Notes: generated by a model not told the origin, from the letters alone. 64,000 nt of DNA from Hirundichthys speculiger (GCA_018398805.1 JAGFBZ010001254.1:372001-436000), one strand, 5' to 3'; numbered from the stretch's first letter, positions 24,293 to 37,070 are shown. Numbers and translations: made by a program.

Positions 24293-27200
24293 CTACAGTG
24301 TGAAAACAAAGCAGAAGAATTAGCAAATGTTTTTACTCAGACAAACAAAATCACATGATTTTAATACAAAATCAGATATTTTTCAAGTTTATCATCAGGA
24401 ATTGAAATGATGCTGCTTTCGCCCTTCAGTAATAAAGATTTGTCCTCATGATGGTTCTGACATGTACTGGGAGCCTGAGCCAGCCCACTAGCTAAAGCCT
24501 CCACAGACCACACAGGCTGCAGGCTGAGGGTCCCATGACAGCAAAAATGTCTCCATGCAAAGTACAGTATGATCAGGAGTGACACAGTACCCGAGGTATT
24601 GCTCCTCTCCATGACTTCTGACACTGCTGATGTTACAACGGGAGAGGGAGGAACCAAAGCAAATGACCTATTTCTCCTTGAACTGCATGTACATACAGAA
24701 AACTGTAACTTGTGCCTCTTACTACTCATGCAGCAGCATGAATATGTTAAATCCCACTATACAAAAAAAGCAACGTTCACAATTGGATGGAAGCCAAAGA
24801 CCAATAATCAATGTGTTCTAATCATTCGAAATAAATGAATTTAATAAATTAAAGAGCAAGAACAGACAAATGAGGTCCCGTCAAACCCCTTTTATTTATG
24901 ATACTTATGAAAATCTACCATGGCATAACAGTTTATATAATTAAAGCCATTAATTGCAGATTTACATCATATTTATTTATTTCTATTGTATGAAGGGGCA
25001 CATTTAAATTAGTGTGTGCATTTGTACTTCTTATGGATCTAGATGTGATATAAATTACACTAATTTAAATTCACTCCACATCCACATAATGAGGAAAACT
25101 GAATGACTGAATTAAAGAACCAAATATACTGTATCTCTCCAGCCTGAAGGACACAGGCAGCTACTGTGTGTATTCTCCTATTAAACAAATCACTTTGCAG
25201 GTGTAATGTTGCATAATGGTATATGGCCACTCTCAACAGACTCTAACATTATCATTATGCCCTTGCATTTTAATGCAGGAACATTTATCTAAATGTCAGC
25301 TCTCATTGTCCCACAGCCATTTATTACCTCTGCATTTCAAACACACATGCTTTCCTCTTATTTAAACTGCAAATAGGAAGCTGATCTCTGGGGAAATAAA
25401 AACGCAGGCCGATTATTGTTCATGTTTTGGTGTAACAGGTTCCCCACTTTCTTCTATTGTGACATACAATTTTGTGGTTGTGTATTTGAAATGAGAATAA
25501 GCACAAGGAACTTGAAAAGTTCACCCTCCTGGTGAAAATATCTTTGAATTTATGTTTGAGATAAATTTGTGGCTTAAATGACCCAGTCTCTGCTGGGGAA
25601 AATAATGTACTTTTTTAAAGACATAAATACAAATGGTGGTGGTGGGGGGGATGTTGGTTTAACATTTTTCTGTTAAACTCTTTAGTATTCACACATGTGC
25701 CTGATATTGCATTACAGAAGACCACAGAAAAGACAATCACAGTGAGAAGCTTCGCAGTATATTAAAGTGTAAGTTTTAATGTCTAGCAGAGCCAGAAAGA
25801 GAAAGGAATAAGAATGGATTGAGGAAAGGAAGACAATAGGAAGGGTGTGCTGATGTGTGCAAGACATGTTCTACTTCAATAAATATCTTTTAAATTTTTG
25901 TTTTTGTTTTACATCAATACAGGTTTGCAATTTTCATACTTATTCGTATCCTCTTATAGACTACATATCCTCTGCACAGTTGTTACAGCTAACAAAACAT
26001 TAGCTCAGCAGAAAAGTACAGAAATAAGGGAAGCTAGCCTCGGTTCTGAAAATTGTATACAGATAACAGATTTAACCCTTTTATTTATTATCCATGCAAA
26101 CATACCATAGTTATTTTCTCATCAATTACATCATTACTTGTGAACAAACCTGTTACTTGTTTTTCTAATGAAAGTCAGTTGAATTTGGATGTTTTTTGGC
26201 GCCAGCTTCAAATTCACTATTAGGAACGTCTTTCATTTTCAGACTTGGAGACTGCATTCATTTTTTATTTACTCGATGGTCCCGCTTGTGTTCGTCAGAT
26301 TTACTACCTAATAAACCTTGGCTTTCTGAATTTCATGGTTTTGACACTCTTGTTCGCGCATTGCAGTTTAAGGGGAGAAAATCTCAACTGTTCTAGAGTA
26401 GCAGGGCTTATAGAAACACTGTATGACCAACTTCCCAAGTTTAAAAACTAACTGGAGGAGTATAGTAAGATGGAGAACATTAACCACTGTCTACAGAGTC
26501 AATGCAGCTACAAATCTGATAGTATCAAATGATCCTCTTGTTTGCCTCTCATCCATATCAGCTAATTAATTCTGTATTATCTATCCCTGTTCCTAAACCA
26601 TTGTTTGGGAGTGACTTGGTGGCCCATTTATCTTCACAATCAAATTATTCAGTGTAGAGAAGCAAAAACCCAACTCCAACATTCACTGCCACAAAAACTT
26701 TTAGCATGCGCATAAATACTGCAAAGCATCACCACAGGAGGAGATGCCATCCAATGGAAATGCCCACCAACTATCTAAATACTTGTGTGAGTTAAAATTG
26801 ATGTTGCTAATAACATTTGTTTCCTGTGTGCATTTTTGTCCGAAATCTCACATACCCCTTGTAATCATCGTGAGTCGGTTTGAGCTTGTCCAAACCAATT
26901 TTCTCTACATTTGTTACAGGATTTAAAACATAATCTAATCATGAGCAAGTTTATGACCAATTGAAGGATAATTTCTCCCCTTATGTTTCCATATGTACAG
27001 CCTGGGTGGAAGCTGTGTTGATCTTTTTTTTCCCTCTTGTAGTGATTAGTGAGCAGGAAGATAAGGCAGAGCGGGATCAATATCTCCCTCTGCAGTGAAG
27101 ATGTATTATATTGGCATAAGGAAGATGAATGGCCAGAATCAAGTCTTTGACTGCCTGGTGGGGAAAAAAAAAAGAGAAACAGGGTTGGGTAGGAGAGTTT

Positions 27201-29066
27201 AGACTGCAGATACGTATGGCCATAGTGGCTGCCTTGTAATGTATGCCGCAGCCACGTAAATGTTTCTTATGTGTTGGTTATGTATTTTGGTATGTGAAAG
27301 CGTGTTGTGGGTGAGTTAGGAGTATTAAAAAAAAACACAAAAAAAACAGGGACAGTTGTGAATATTAGCACATAGACCAGGTCAACAAAATCCATTATGT
27401 GATGTGTCACTGCTGCGGCTGCATACTGACAAATGTACCGGTCATAGTAGCTGGTGGGGCTGTTCTAGAGATCATCATGGAAAACTGCAAAAGTGCAAAG
27501 TCAGAGACTCAGAGACCATTAAAGCTCAGAAAGGGCCTGTGTGCCATGCTTTAACTGGATAAGCAATTTTCTTAAATCCAGTCTAATGAGACCAATTTTC
27601 TCCCAAAAATACACAGATAGATTTTTCTGTTGCAATGGTTTTTTTTAAAATTATCATTATTATCCAAATGTGGAATTTCATCTCACTTGTCATCTTGTTA
27701 GGTTCCAATTAATATAATGTCATAATGTCAGCGCTGTATGTTTACAAATTATGTTAAAGGGTACCAGGGTGGCAACACAACATTGCTAGCATGATTAAAA
27801 GCGCAAGAACATTTCCAACCCTTGTCTTGCATTACTTTCAATGGATTTGTAACTGGAACTTAAGGGGAGGTGAGCTAATTAATCATCAGATCCTGAAATG
27901 CTTTTCTGCTCTAAAGGTAGGGTTATGTAATTTCTGTAAGGGAGCGATTTTCTTAGAATGACAGAAGCTGTATGTGTCGTGTGCTGATGAAGTCTCTGTG
28001 GTTTGGTGCACATCACAAGGCCTGAAAAAATGTGAATGAGGTAGATTTGTTATTAAAATCGTTATTGTGTCGAATTATTATAGCACTGAATTAGGTCTAC
28101 CATTAAGTATTGCTTTGGTCCAACTGCTTTCTTAAAGGGAACAAGAGAGAGGGGAAATCGTTTCATTTAGGTACCGTGTATCTGTCTACCTCCTGAGGGA
28201 TTAGGCTCCAGTTACTTTCATCGCAGCCTTTTCACAGCTATTCCCTCGTTTGTTCAAAGGTTTCCCATTTGGTCATGTCAGAAAAGGTTTCCATGCTTTT
28301 AATAGCTGAGGAGTCAAGCAGGCATCATGTTATGTGTCCTCTTTTCTGAGCTCCTCTCTCTGCATTATTAATCTGATGCTTTCAATGAATTTCAAACAGC
28401 GTGAGCAGCACTTTGATGGTGCATGTGTGGTGAGAGGGGTTTGAAGCATCCTCGTCAGCTCAGAGCACAACACAACTGTGCCTTTTGGGAGGAAACATCT
28501 CTGATACAATGCTGAATTTAGAAAAACTCCTTTCTTGAAATGTCTGAAATACGTACATGTAACACTGCAGGTGATGTTTACTTGTCATGTTATCGAATGT
28601 ATACCTTTTCATTCTTTTCATTGGTCTGTCAGGAAAACCCTGAAGGGGGGGAATTATCAAACTGCTGCGGGATGATTTTGTGTTACTGTAGCAGAGTTAA
28701 GCTCTCCTGCAGCCCGCCTGCAGCTCCAAAGAAATATCCCAACCAGATAAGTGTGCTGCTTTGTTTTTCCCTGCCACTAATCCCATTTCAAAGTGAAATA
28801 ACCAAATCTATCCAGCAGCATTTTGCCATGGAGGAGCTTCACTTGCTGCTCCTTCACAAAGTGCCACAGAGACTCCTAAAAGCTGCCGTCACACAAGCCG
28901 ATAGAGCAAAAGGGGACCTGTCCTACTGTGCTGCACTGCAGCAGCTGCCTCTGCAAGTGAACTACCTCCAGCTCATTTGTATTTGTGTGCTTTAATGTTG
29001 ATCTCATGTTGCAGCCTATTTGTTGCAACAAGACCATTTTCAAAAGCTGGAAAGGTTTTCTTTTAC
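24293..29066. other. pcp4 intron 1 next to exon 2, unassigned
   Basis: No coding domain or element boundary recognised. A 151-codon open frame at 28540-28995 shows no family resemblance and no splice or start context. Confidence 0.5.
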
Positions 29067-29880
29067 TTAACCCTGTAAAACCCAAATATAAAAAAACACT
29101 AAAAAAAAAATTTTCAAGCATTAAGATGTTAATGTAGGAGGCCTTTGAGGCTGAAAATGAGGTGTTTTTTTTTTAATAAAATATGTTTTTGTAAGTTTTT
29201 ACATACATGTTGTAATATTGCAACATTTGGCTCAATGGGGAGCAGAATCTCCTGTATCTGTACTCATTGTCTGAACAACAATACAGAATTAAGGATTCAT
29301 TTGTAGGGTTTTACTTTCATCCCAGAACAGTATAACATGAAAAATAATCTCAGTCATGTTGTTATGAAAAGTCATTTATTGCAATAGCAAGAACTTTGAC
29401 ATTTATTTACAATGATAGTCCCAGAAACAGTTCTTTTCCTCTGAAAAACAGAGGCGGACATCACATTTGCTACATTGGGTATTGGTATACCCCCCTTTAC
29501 TGCAATGTCTGCAGTGTCCTCTCTTCGCTTTTATTGAGAAATGTCCAAAGTGTTGTGGCCACCTGGAAAGAGAAGAATCAATATTAATAATAATAATCCA
29601 TTCATATATATGCCAAAAATGCATGATGATACAAGTTAAAGATATTACAAACATGGCAAATAGCAGAAATAAATTCTTACCAGAATGAGAGAGGATGCTA
29701 GTTGGGCCTGGAACAGTTCTCCATGTTCAGGATCTCCTTCTTTGGCATCTTGAGAGCTTGGCAGTGTCGCTTGTAGAGGAGCCAGGCGTTGACCACAGCA
29801 AGGGTGATGGTGCGCCAGAAGATGTACATGTACCAGCGCCGGGATTTCAGGGCGAACTTGTATTTCGCTGTAATTACACA
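29067..29880 (-). mobile_element. piggyBac transposon remnant
   Basis: A TTAA at 29067-29070 followed by CCCTGTAAAACCC gives a piggyBac-like terminus at the transposase 3' side. Two exons of a piggyBac-type transposase follow on the minus strand (next entry). The 5' side of the gene is missing and no matching opposite terminus was found, so the left boundary is probable and the right one unknown. Confidence 0.65.
29403..29867 (-). pseudogene. piggyBac-type transposase, last two exons, frameshifted
   Basis: Exon A (29681-29867) follows an ATTACAG acceptor. It encodes YKFALKSRRWYMYIFW, then LAVVNAWLLYKRHCQAL and KMPKKEI, the conserved end of the piggyBac DDE domain. After that a frameshift moves the frame to ELFQAQLASSLIL. 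A GTAAG donor (29676-29680), a 118-nt intron and a TTTCCAG acceptor lead to exon B (29403-29562). Exon B encodes the Cys-rich C-terminal domain (HFGHFSIKAKRGHCRHC, then GGYTNTQCSKC, then LCFSEEKNCFWDYH). Such a domain binds the terminal repeats in piggyBac elements. Only about 110 C-terminal residues survive. Confidence 0.85.
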
Positions 29881-30078
29881 TTGCACTGAAGTAATCTATT
29901 CACACATTTAACTGGCCACACAATAGTGTATAGCTGACCAATTGTAAACTCTGATTATCATACTAATAGATATGCAGGTAGCCTCCAAATTACGACAACA
30001 CCTGACATTCATGAACATCAACACCTGCCCCAGAACAATGGAAAAAATTCCCTCCCCCAAGCATCCTCCACAACTGAT

Positions 30079-30320
30079 TTAACCTTTCTGTCGTGTTCGG
30101 GTCAAATCTGACCAATTTCCTACTTTCATCAATCATAAATATAGTGTTTTACATTTGATTGTCTCAGGGCCTTATGATATCCTCCACACTAGCCATTTGA
30201 ACATAAATAATTGCTGATCACCACTTTCTTTGAATTTTGAGTAGTTTATTCAACTTTGTAACACCTGTGGTGTTCCCGGTCAAAAATGACCGCCATAGGA
30301 AATTAATGGGTGACCCTAGA
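30079..30320. repeat. piggyBac-like terminal segments (two, same orientation)
   Basis: TTAA-CCTTTCTGTCGTG followed by GGTCAAATCTGACC (30079-30112), and CACCTGTGGTGTTCCCGGTC followed by AAAAATGACC (30262-30291). Both are variants of a fish piggyBac-like start with a self-complementary GGTCA-N4-TGACC box. They lie in direct, not inverted, orientation, so they do not define one element. Confidence 0.5.
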
Positions 30321-30365
30321 TTGTGTTCATCCATCAGATAGTACACAATCACAAATACACCACCA

Positions 30366-30391
30366 TACACACACACACACACACACACACC
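30366..30391. repeat. (CA)n microsatellite
   Basis: Twelve to thirteen CA dinucleotides, followed by C-rich sequence. Confidence 0.95.
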
Positions 30392-30610
30392 CCACCCCAA
30401 TTGAACCCTTTAAGACTGAACAAATAGGTGTCTCCTCTTCCCACCTCATTCTGGTGCTTATGTGCCCATCCCCCCACATGAACTACACCTTCCAAACTAA
30501 ATGTATAACACTAACACTTGTATCACATTTCAAAGTCAACAATTATGTGTTTGTTATGAGAACCGTCTCTTTCCCAGGCTTATGTGCCCATCCCCCCAAG
30601 TGGTGGGCTC

Positions 30611-30765
30611 GAATGTGAACGTTCAGCACCAGACAGCTTATGTGGTGGGAGCTGTCTGGTGCTGAACATTCACGTTTAGCACCGGACAGCTCCCACAGCC
30701 CGGAGCAGTGGTGGGAGCTGTTCGGTGCTGAACATTCACATTCAGCACCGGACAGCTCCCACCAT
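30611..30765. repeat. cluster of three overlapping palindromes
   Basis: Arms 30615-30638 with 30650-30673 pair at 23 of 24 positions. Arms 30645-30663 with 30678-30696 pair at 18 of 19. Arms 30711-30732 with 30741-30762 pair at 21 of 22 around an 8-nt loop. All arms are versions of one sequence, GTGGGAGCTGTCCGGTGCTG, with an attached GAACATTCAC. The region can therefore fold into alternative hairpins. Confidence 0.9.
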
Positions 30766-30784
30766 TACTCCGAGATGCCGCCGT

Positions 30785-31238
30785 CACTTTTGATTTATAC
30801 TCGCGCTGGTCTCCACTATGTTATTCCAAGCCACAATGCAAGAGGGACAATCATGGACTAGCTAAACTTACAAAATGTATCTCTTGCGTTTTTCCACTTG
30901 CTCACCGTCTCAGCCGTATCTAGACCCACATTCATCACTATCTCCCTCCATGAATTACTAGAATATGTGCTGTCTTTGTAGTGTGGAGAACGAAAATCGT
31001 ACAGATGTGGGTGCTTCCTCATTTCTTCAAAGATGCTGTCTTTTCTATGCGGATGTAAAACTGACCAATCAGAGGTCCTCCTTTCTCTCCTCTCTGCGAT
31101 ACTGTCTGTGTCGACCTACAGTTTTGGGTAGGTGCATCGGAGTGTCTGCATAGTCTCTGCGTAGGGTGGAGGGGGGCATCTCTGCATCGTCTGTGTAGGT
31201 GACGCAGACGACCTGACGTTTAAGTATAAATCAGGCTT
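30785..31238. mobile_element. Harbinger-like MITE ending at the minisatellite
   Basis: The left end TTTTGATTTATACTCGCGC and the right end 'GACGTTTAAGTATAAATCAG' are inverted matches sharing TGATTTATACT. Near the right end, GTAGGTGACGCAGACGACC resembles fish Harbinger ends. No transposase. Its right terminus abuts the first minisatellite unit. Confidence 0.55.
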
Positions 31239-32036
31239 CAGATGAGACTGAGGTCACTGTCCTTGGTCCTGACTTCTTCAGAGATAGGCTCTCACCTCAG
31301 ATGAGACTGAGGTCGCTGTCCTTGGTCCTGACTGCTTCAGAGATAGGCTCTCGCCTCAGATGACACTGAGGTCGCTGTCCTTGGTTCTGACTGCTTCAGA
31401 AGTAGGCTCTCGCCTCAGATGAGACTGAGGTTGCTGTCCTTGGTCCTGACTGCTTCAGAGATAGGCTCTCGCCTCAGATGACACTGAGGTCGCTGTCCTT
31501 GGTCCTGACTGCTTCAGAGATAGGCTCTCACCTCAGATGAGACTGAGGTCGCTGTCCTTGGTCCTGACTGCTTCAGAGATAGGCTCTCGCCTCAGATGAC
31601 ACTGAGGTCGCTGTCCTTGGTTCTGACTGCTTCAGAAGTAGGCTCTCGCCTCAGATGAGACTGAGGTCGCTGTCCTTGGTCCTGACTGCTTCAGAGATGG
31701 GCTCTTGCCTCAGATGAGACTGAGGTCGCTGTCCTTGGTCCTGACTTCTTCAGCGATAGGCTCTCGCCTCAGATGAGACTGAGATCGCTGTCCTTGGTCC
31801 TGACTGCTTCAAAGATAGACTCTCACCTCAGATGAGACTGAGGTCGCTGTCCTTGGTCCTGACTACTTCAGCGATAGGCTCTCACCTCAGATGAAACTGA
31901 GGTCGCTGTCCTTGGTCCTGACTGCTTCAGAGATCTCTGATCCTTGGTCCTGACTGCTTCAGAGATAGACTCTCACCTCAGATGAGACTGAGGTTGCTGT
32001 CCTTGGTCCTGACTGCTTCAGAAGTAGGCTCTCACT
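31236..32036. repeat. 59-bp minisatellite, about 13.5 units
   Basis: Units start CTCAGATGAGACTGAGGTCG, continue with TGTCCTTGGTCCTGACTGCT and end TAGGCTCTCGC. Twelve full units plus two truncated ones (around 31920-31976) were counted by eye. Variants (GACACTGAG, GAAGTAGG, TTGGTTCTG) recur in a pattern, with units 2-3 identical to units 6-7, which suggests a four-unit higher-order block was duplicated. The period is not a multiple of three, so it is not a coding repeat. Confidence 0.97.
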
Positions 32037-32039
32037 TTA

Positions 32040-34264
32040 AGTGAAAAACACTGGCCTAAAATTGGATTAACTGGCATAAAAAACTTGAAACCAGGCAAAA
32101 GTAAGTCCTTTATGACTTGGTTTAGGATACATAACAGTGTTAGATATAAAAATAAAAATCCAACAAGATTAGTTAGATTTCACTTTAATTTTATGTGGAA
32201 ATTGAGCTCGTTTTTGCTTGTTTTTTGTTTTGTTTTGTTGTTTGTTGCTGTTTTTCTTCTTTTTTTTTTTTGTTTGGTTTTTTTTGGGTGGGTTGCCCCC
32301 TAACTATTTGACAATGTATGAATTTGCAAACAGGCTACCATGATAGGAGCAGGCATCATAATGATTTAATTAATGTAGGACACAGACTTTAGCTTCTCTG
32401 CAGATACCATGGAAAATTATCCACACATATCAGTACTGGCAATCAGCCAAAGTTGGCTATCAGTTAATATCCTTCCTTTGATGATCACAATCCATTTGAG
32501 TTATGTAATAAAATCATGCCAGAGCCAGCTTACCCTCATTTTAGTTTTCTTGCTAAGTCACAAGTTAAAATTGTATTACAAATCCCAGTTCACCATTCAA
32601 CAAACCTTAAATACGGTGTTACAGCAGCGTTGTTCATTTCATTCGAAGCAAATCAGGAACCACGGCAGCACAATCTTTCATATCATTTGCTCTTTGTGAC
32701 GTCTTTGTTTTGTCTGTCGAAGTAGCTCAGCCAGGAAAACTAGTTGCAACACCATCTTTTTTATTTCTAGTCTCTTCACATCTCACTCTGGCATACTTCC
32801 ACCTCTCTATTTATATAAAAACAGAGCCAGCTCATCTGCAAACTGCAACATGACATCAAATTTGTCTTTGTAATCTTTGTAGTCTGTCAGCAAGCCTTCA
32901 GAGAGGCATCATAGTGGACATTACAGCTGAGGTAGCACTGTTCACTCAGCAGTGAGATGGGCATTCCAGGAAAAAGTCATTAAATCAGTCATTAAAATGA
33001 ATCATACAGCACTGTGATAATTATTACAAAATCTAGTGTACATACTGTAAATGGATGAGTAAAGTTTATTTGAAATGTTTTCATAAAACCAGTGCAGGTT
33101 CACTCTTTCAAACATAACAACAGACTCAATGACTAACAAATGTACAGTTTTAAGGTTTTGACTGCCCTGGCTCAACGCTTTTTTTTTTTTTTTCTGGTCA
33201 AGGAACCATCAACCTTTGGGTTCCAGCTGCATATCAAGCCTCTGAACCGCAGCTGTCCTCAAAAATAACTATTCCATGCCCTCGGTGTGGGTTAAACAGG
33301 ATACAACTTGGCTAACATTCAAGATGTGCCTTGAGGTCCTTTGGTTCATGGGAAGACTGCTCAGCTCAGCATGGAGGAGATGAGGAGCTATCACCCTCCC
33401 GAGGGCAGAGGAGAGCAGAGGAACTGTTCCAGCTGAGCAGCTCTGGAGCTGAGCCAAGTGTAAATTGCAATAACAGACTTGATGAGTGAGATTACTGAGG
33501 GGGTAAGGGGGCTATCCTCACTCTGCAGACCAACTACTTACACTGGTGAACAAATTATTACACCTGTAGACACATCACATGCACAGACACACAATTTCCC
33601 ACAACAAGTGGATGAAACAAATCAAGCTGGAAAATAAACAGCAATTATGTGACGCTAAAGAGGGAGATGGGGAGCTGAGAGATGCATGTTGTGCCTCTCA
33701 TTAATAATCAACACTAAGATGTACACCAAGGTCAGTAAACATTGTTTGAATGAGTTTTTTTTTGCCTTCAGGTTAAAAAAAAACACTCTTAAATGAAGAC
33801 TTCAGCATACTGCCTGCAAACTCTTCAGTGGCTGCATGTGAATATTTTCCTCCAGGCTTTTAATTAGCAATAACATAAAGGGGAAAACTTATACACAAAC
33901 AGCACAGATGAGAATAAAGAGACAGACTGCTCTAAACACAAGCTGAGTCAAGCGGAATAAACGAAGAGCCACTGTGCATTTACTGTAAGCACATTGCACA
34001 TCAGAGAAATGTAAATATGTCCTATCTCTGTTTGGGCATTCATTGGTGTACAGAGGGAAGAGAGCGAGGAGGTTTTCAGAGAGAATCCAAACAAACACCC
34101 TCCCCCTTTCTTTCTGCTGAGAGCAAGTCTTTACTTTCTTTATTCCGAGCCAAAGTCTGCTATCTGCCCTGCAGGCAAGCAGACTCTTGCGTTCGACTTT
34201 TGTGCAATCTTCTGAAAGTAAAATTTCTTAAACTCCACATTTGTTGGATGTCAAATTTAATGTT
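32040..34264. other. pcp4 intron 1, low-complexity only
   Basis: A T/G-rich block at 32210-32290 and poly(T) at 33178-33194. No gene or named element recognised. Confidence 0.5.
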
Positions 34265-34545
34265 CACTCATCCATCCATTTTTCATACTCATTTCATCCT
34301 GCTAAAGGTTTCGGGCAGGGGGCGGAGTACCCCCCTCCCCTCGGTCAGATCGCCAGTCCAACCATGCTCGCTTCTGTGAACAACTTAGAGTCACCAATCA
34401 GCCTAACATGCATGTTTTTGGACTGTGGGAGAAAAAGAAGAAAATCCCTCTCAGGTACAGGGAGTACACAGAAACAGCCCAGAGGAGAGTTGAACTGGGA
34501 AACGTTTATCTCTGAGGCAGCAGTGGAAACCATCACACCACCATT
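34265..34545 (-). repeat. SINE-like teleost repeat, copy 4
   Basis: Reversed copy with CATCCATCC, 'TTAGAGTCACCAATCAGCCT', 'ACATGCATGTTTTTGGACTG' and GTTGAACTGGGAA (degenerate B box). Confidence 0.75.
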
Positions 34546-34559
34546 CCACCTAATTAATA

Positions 34560-36860
34560 CTCATTTAATTAAAAAAAAATATTCATGATAACTTTTTTAA
34601 GTGAAACTGGGTGAAATTTGAAGTCACGTAGCCTTAAGCTAAATTAAGTTATACTACAGTTTCTAGTGCTTTAATCCTGCAGATCATGTGAGGAGGTTTG
34701 TTATGAAGGATATTTAAAGAGGAAAATACATCTTTCCTTTTTTGTTTGTTTGTTTTTTTAAAGATAGTTATAAATCTTTGCTTTGCTTTAAATATACGGT
34801 ATACATCAGAGCTGAAAACACAGGAAAGCAACCAGCCTGGTTTAAAGGTATCAAATGTCTGTGTAACAAAGATTTTTTTGTTCTCTTCTTTCCTTTCCTA
34901 AACCAAATTGCACACTGGTGTCCTTACACTTGCTATTTTCAGGACAAAAGGGCTTTTTCACAGTGACAATTCTGTCTTTAAGCGCTACAGTGCAAGCACC
35001 CAAGTTCTCCTTACTGTTGACATAGCAGAAGTAATGGGACACTTAATCGACACATTTTCGGTTAAAAAGAGGAAAGTGGTCCATTTACAGTGCAAGGGAA
35101 GGATTACAGACATGGCAATGAAATTTGTGGTTTATTTTGTTTGGAAATTATCATTGACAACAAGGTGGATCTTAGCTGTAACGCTGGTGAAACAGCCGAA
35201 GTTTACACTACTCCACTTGGAATATAGCCACTATGTAAGAGCATGACAGGAGAAAACAAACTGAGTTCAGCGTAGTAGCATGAAACCATCAAGCAAAAAT
35301 AAAAAATAAATAAAATTAATTCTACCCTAAAACTTCCAAATCGTTCTAAGCACTTGCAACTAGTTTCAGAATTCCTACAAGGCAAACAATTCATTAAAAA
35401 AGAAAAAAAGAAAAAAAAATCCTTACTAAAATTACTTTATTAAGGATAACAGTAAAGGATAGTGACTGAATATCTGTTTGCATTTCAACGCATCAACACA
35501 CACTGGCATGGAGAGATATGCATGGGAGTGTTGCCTATTTTCCATAACAGTAATACAGTCACGTTATTTATGAGGCACATCTTTAAGTCTATATTCAGTT
35601 CACAGAGGATGCTTGTTCTGCTGAAAGCCTGCACACAGGAAGACTGTTTCCCTTCTGATCATCTAACCTCACGCTCCTTCTGCATATTCAACTCCTCACA
35701 AATCAGCCTCCTCATCCTCTCTGTGCAGGGAGTGGGAGTCTGTGTGTGCTCTTTACTATGAATATCGTGTGTGTGAGTTTGCAGGGTTGTGTGTTGCAGA
35801 CCACTCATGTGTATAAGCTCCACTGGCAGTTACATAAACCATACTGTCATAAGGGCTATAGGGCATACTGAAGCAGTGCCAGATCAGTGCAGGGTCAATA
35901 ACTCCCCACTGCTGATTTTTTTTAGATTTTCTTTCCTTTGTTGGGCAGCCAGTCCATGTCTAGTTGAGAGTGAAGAGGTAGTGGGTGGGTTCTAACTCGT
36001 GCGGTGCAGCTTTGGGATCAGTACAGTAATAACCATGAAAAACAGTTTCCCAAGGACCCATTTCACCTGCAAATGCAATTGACCATAGTAATTAGAACAA
36101 AAAGAAAGGCATTTGTGTGAAGCAAAGAAGCATCTATCAACATTGAATTGTGTCTCAGCTGTCAGTCCGGAGAAGTGAATGACATGTCAATGAAAATCAG
36201 TCTCTGACACTGAATAACACCAGCAATTATTTTGTGGTGAAATCATTAGATTTTTTCATGAAACTATATCATGACATGGTTTCATTAAAAGCATCCCTTA
36301 AAACAAGAATCTGAGCAGATGTTTGAGAAACTATTTTATCCAACAGAATCGCATCTGTCAACCATGACCGTTCATGCATGTTTGCATTGGCTATAGAAGC
36401 AGAAAGTTCTACAACATTCCACAGAGAAAGAAGTTTGCAACTATATTTGAAAGAAATATAGAACAAAATAAAATAATATAAAATATAATAAATGTTGATA
36501 TTGTCTATTGTTTATTGATAAACCCCTTTACAGTTCAAATCCACTAATAAACTTATTCTTAGCAGAATTTCCACACTTCCCATTCAAATACAGGGATGAG
36601 ATCTTTGCTGGTCGCTCAGTGGATGCTGGATTCCCTCACAAACTGTGTTGGTAGGCGATGCTAATAGCGTGTCGCTGACCCTCTGTATATCGAAAAATAA
36701 AATGTTTTCAAACATTCTGATTATATGCTCTGTCTTTCCATAATCTGGATAATGTATGAAATGTATTTCTGTAACGTGTTTAGGCTCGGAGATTAATCAC
36801 AAAACCACAGTAAAAAAGTCACTTGGTGGGGCAAACAGTACCCCTGGCTCATGGTAGAGG
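34560..36860. other. pcp4 intron 1, unassigned
   Basis: A 112-codon open frame at 34908-35246 has no recognisable motif. Nothing else supported. Confidence 0.45.
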
Positions 36861-36935
36861 GCGCTGGTGAGCCCACAGATTCTTGTACTACCAACCACCT
36901 TCTTCAGTCTTGTTTATATTTCATCTACAATCTGC

Positions 36936-37070
36936 CTGATCAAAATGGAGAAATACATTTCCAAGATGAGAAAATTTGCAAATCTGGACTTTCAATCAAA
37001 GCAAGAGGTAATAACTAAAGGAAGAGCAACACCGGAGCTGAAAGGTTTGCTAAATTACTTTGTCAAATGA
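36936..37070 (+). pseudogene. possible fragment of a hAT/ZMYM-like transposase N-terminus
   Basis: The frame MEKYISKMRKFANLDF, then KQEVITKGRATPELKGL, vaguely recalls the segment before the TTF zinc finger in ZMYM1-like hAT proteins. It stops after 45 codons. The resemblance is from memory and weak; it could be chance. Just downstream (37078-37110) a GGTGGAGCAGTGGTTAG stretch looks like a SINE head. Confidence 0.25.

Noticed and set aside
24361..24729. 122-codon minus-strand frame just upstream of pcp4 exon 2
   Set aside because: It lies in the intron and is not in phase with exon 2; no family match. An unannotated alternative exon cannot be fully excluded.
28540..28995. 151-codon open frame, the longest in the window
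   Set aside because: No recognisable domain, no splice or promoter context, lies within the pcp4 intron; probably chance.
31236..32036. Regular repeats resembling a CRISPR array
   Set aside because: The 59-bp units are contiguous with no unique spacers, in vertebrate DNA. It is a minisatellite.
34908..35246. 112-codon open frame
   Set aside because: No motif or family resemblance; composition fits random AT-rich intron.
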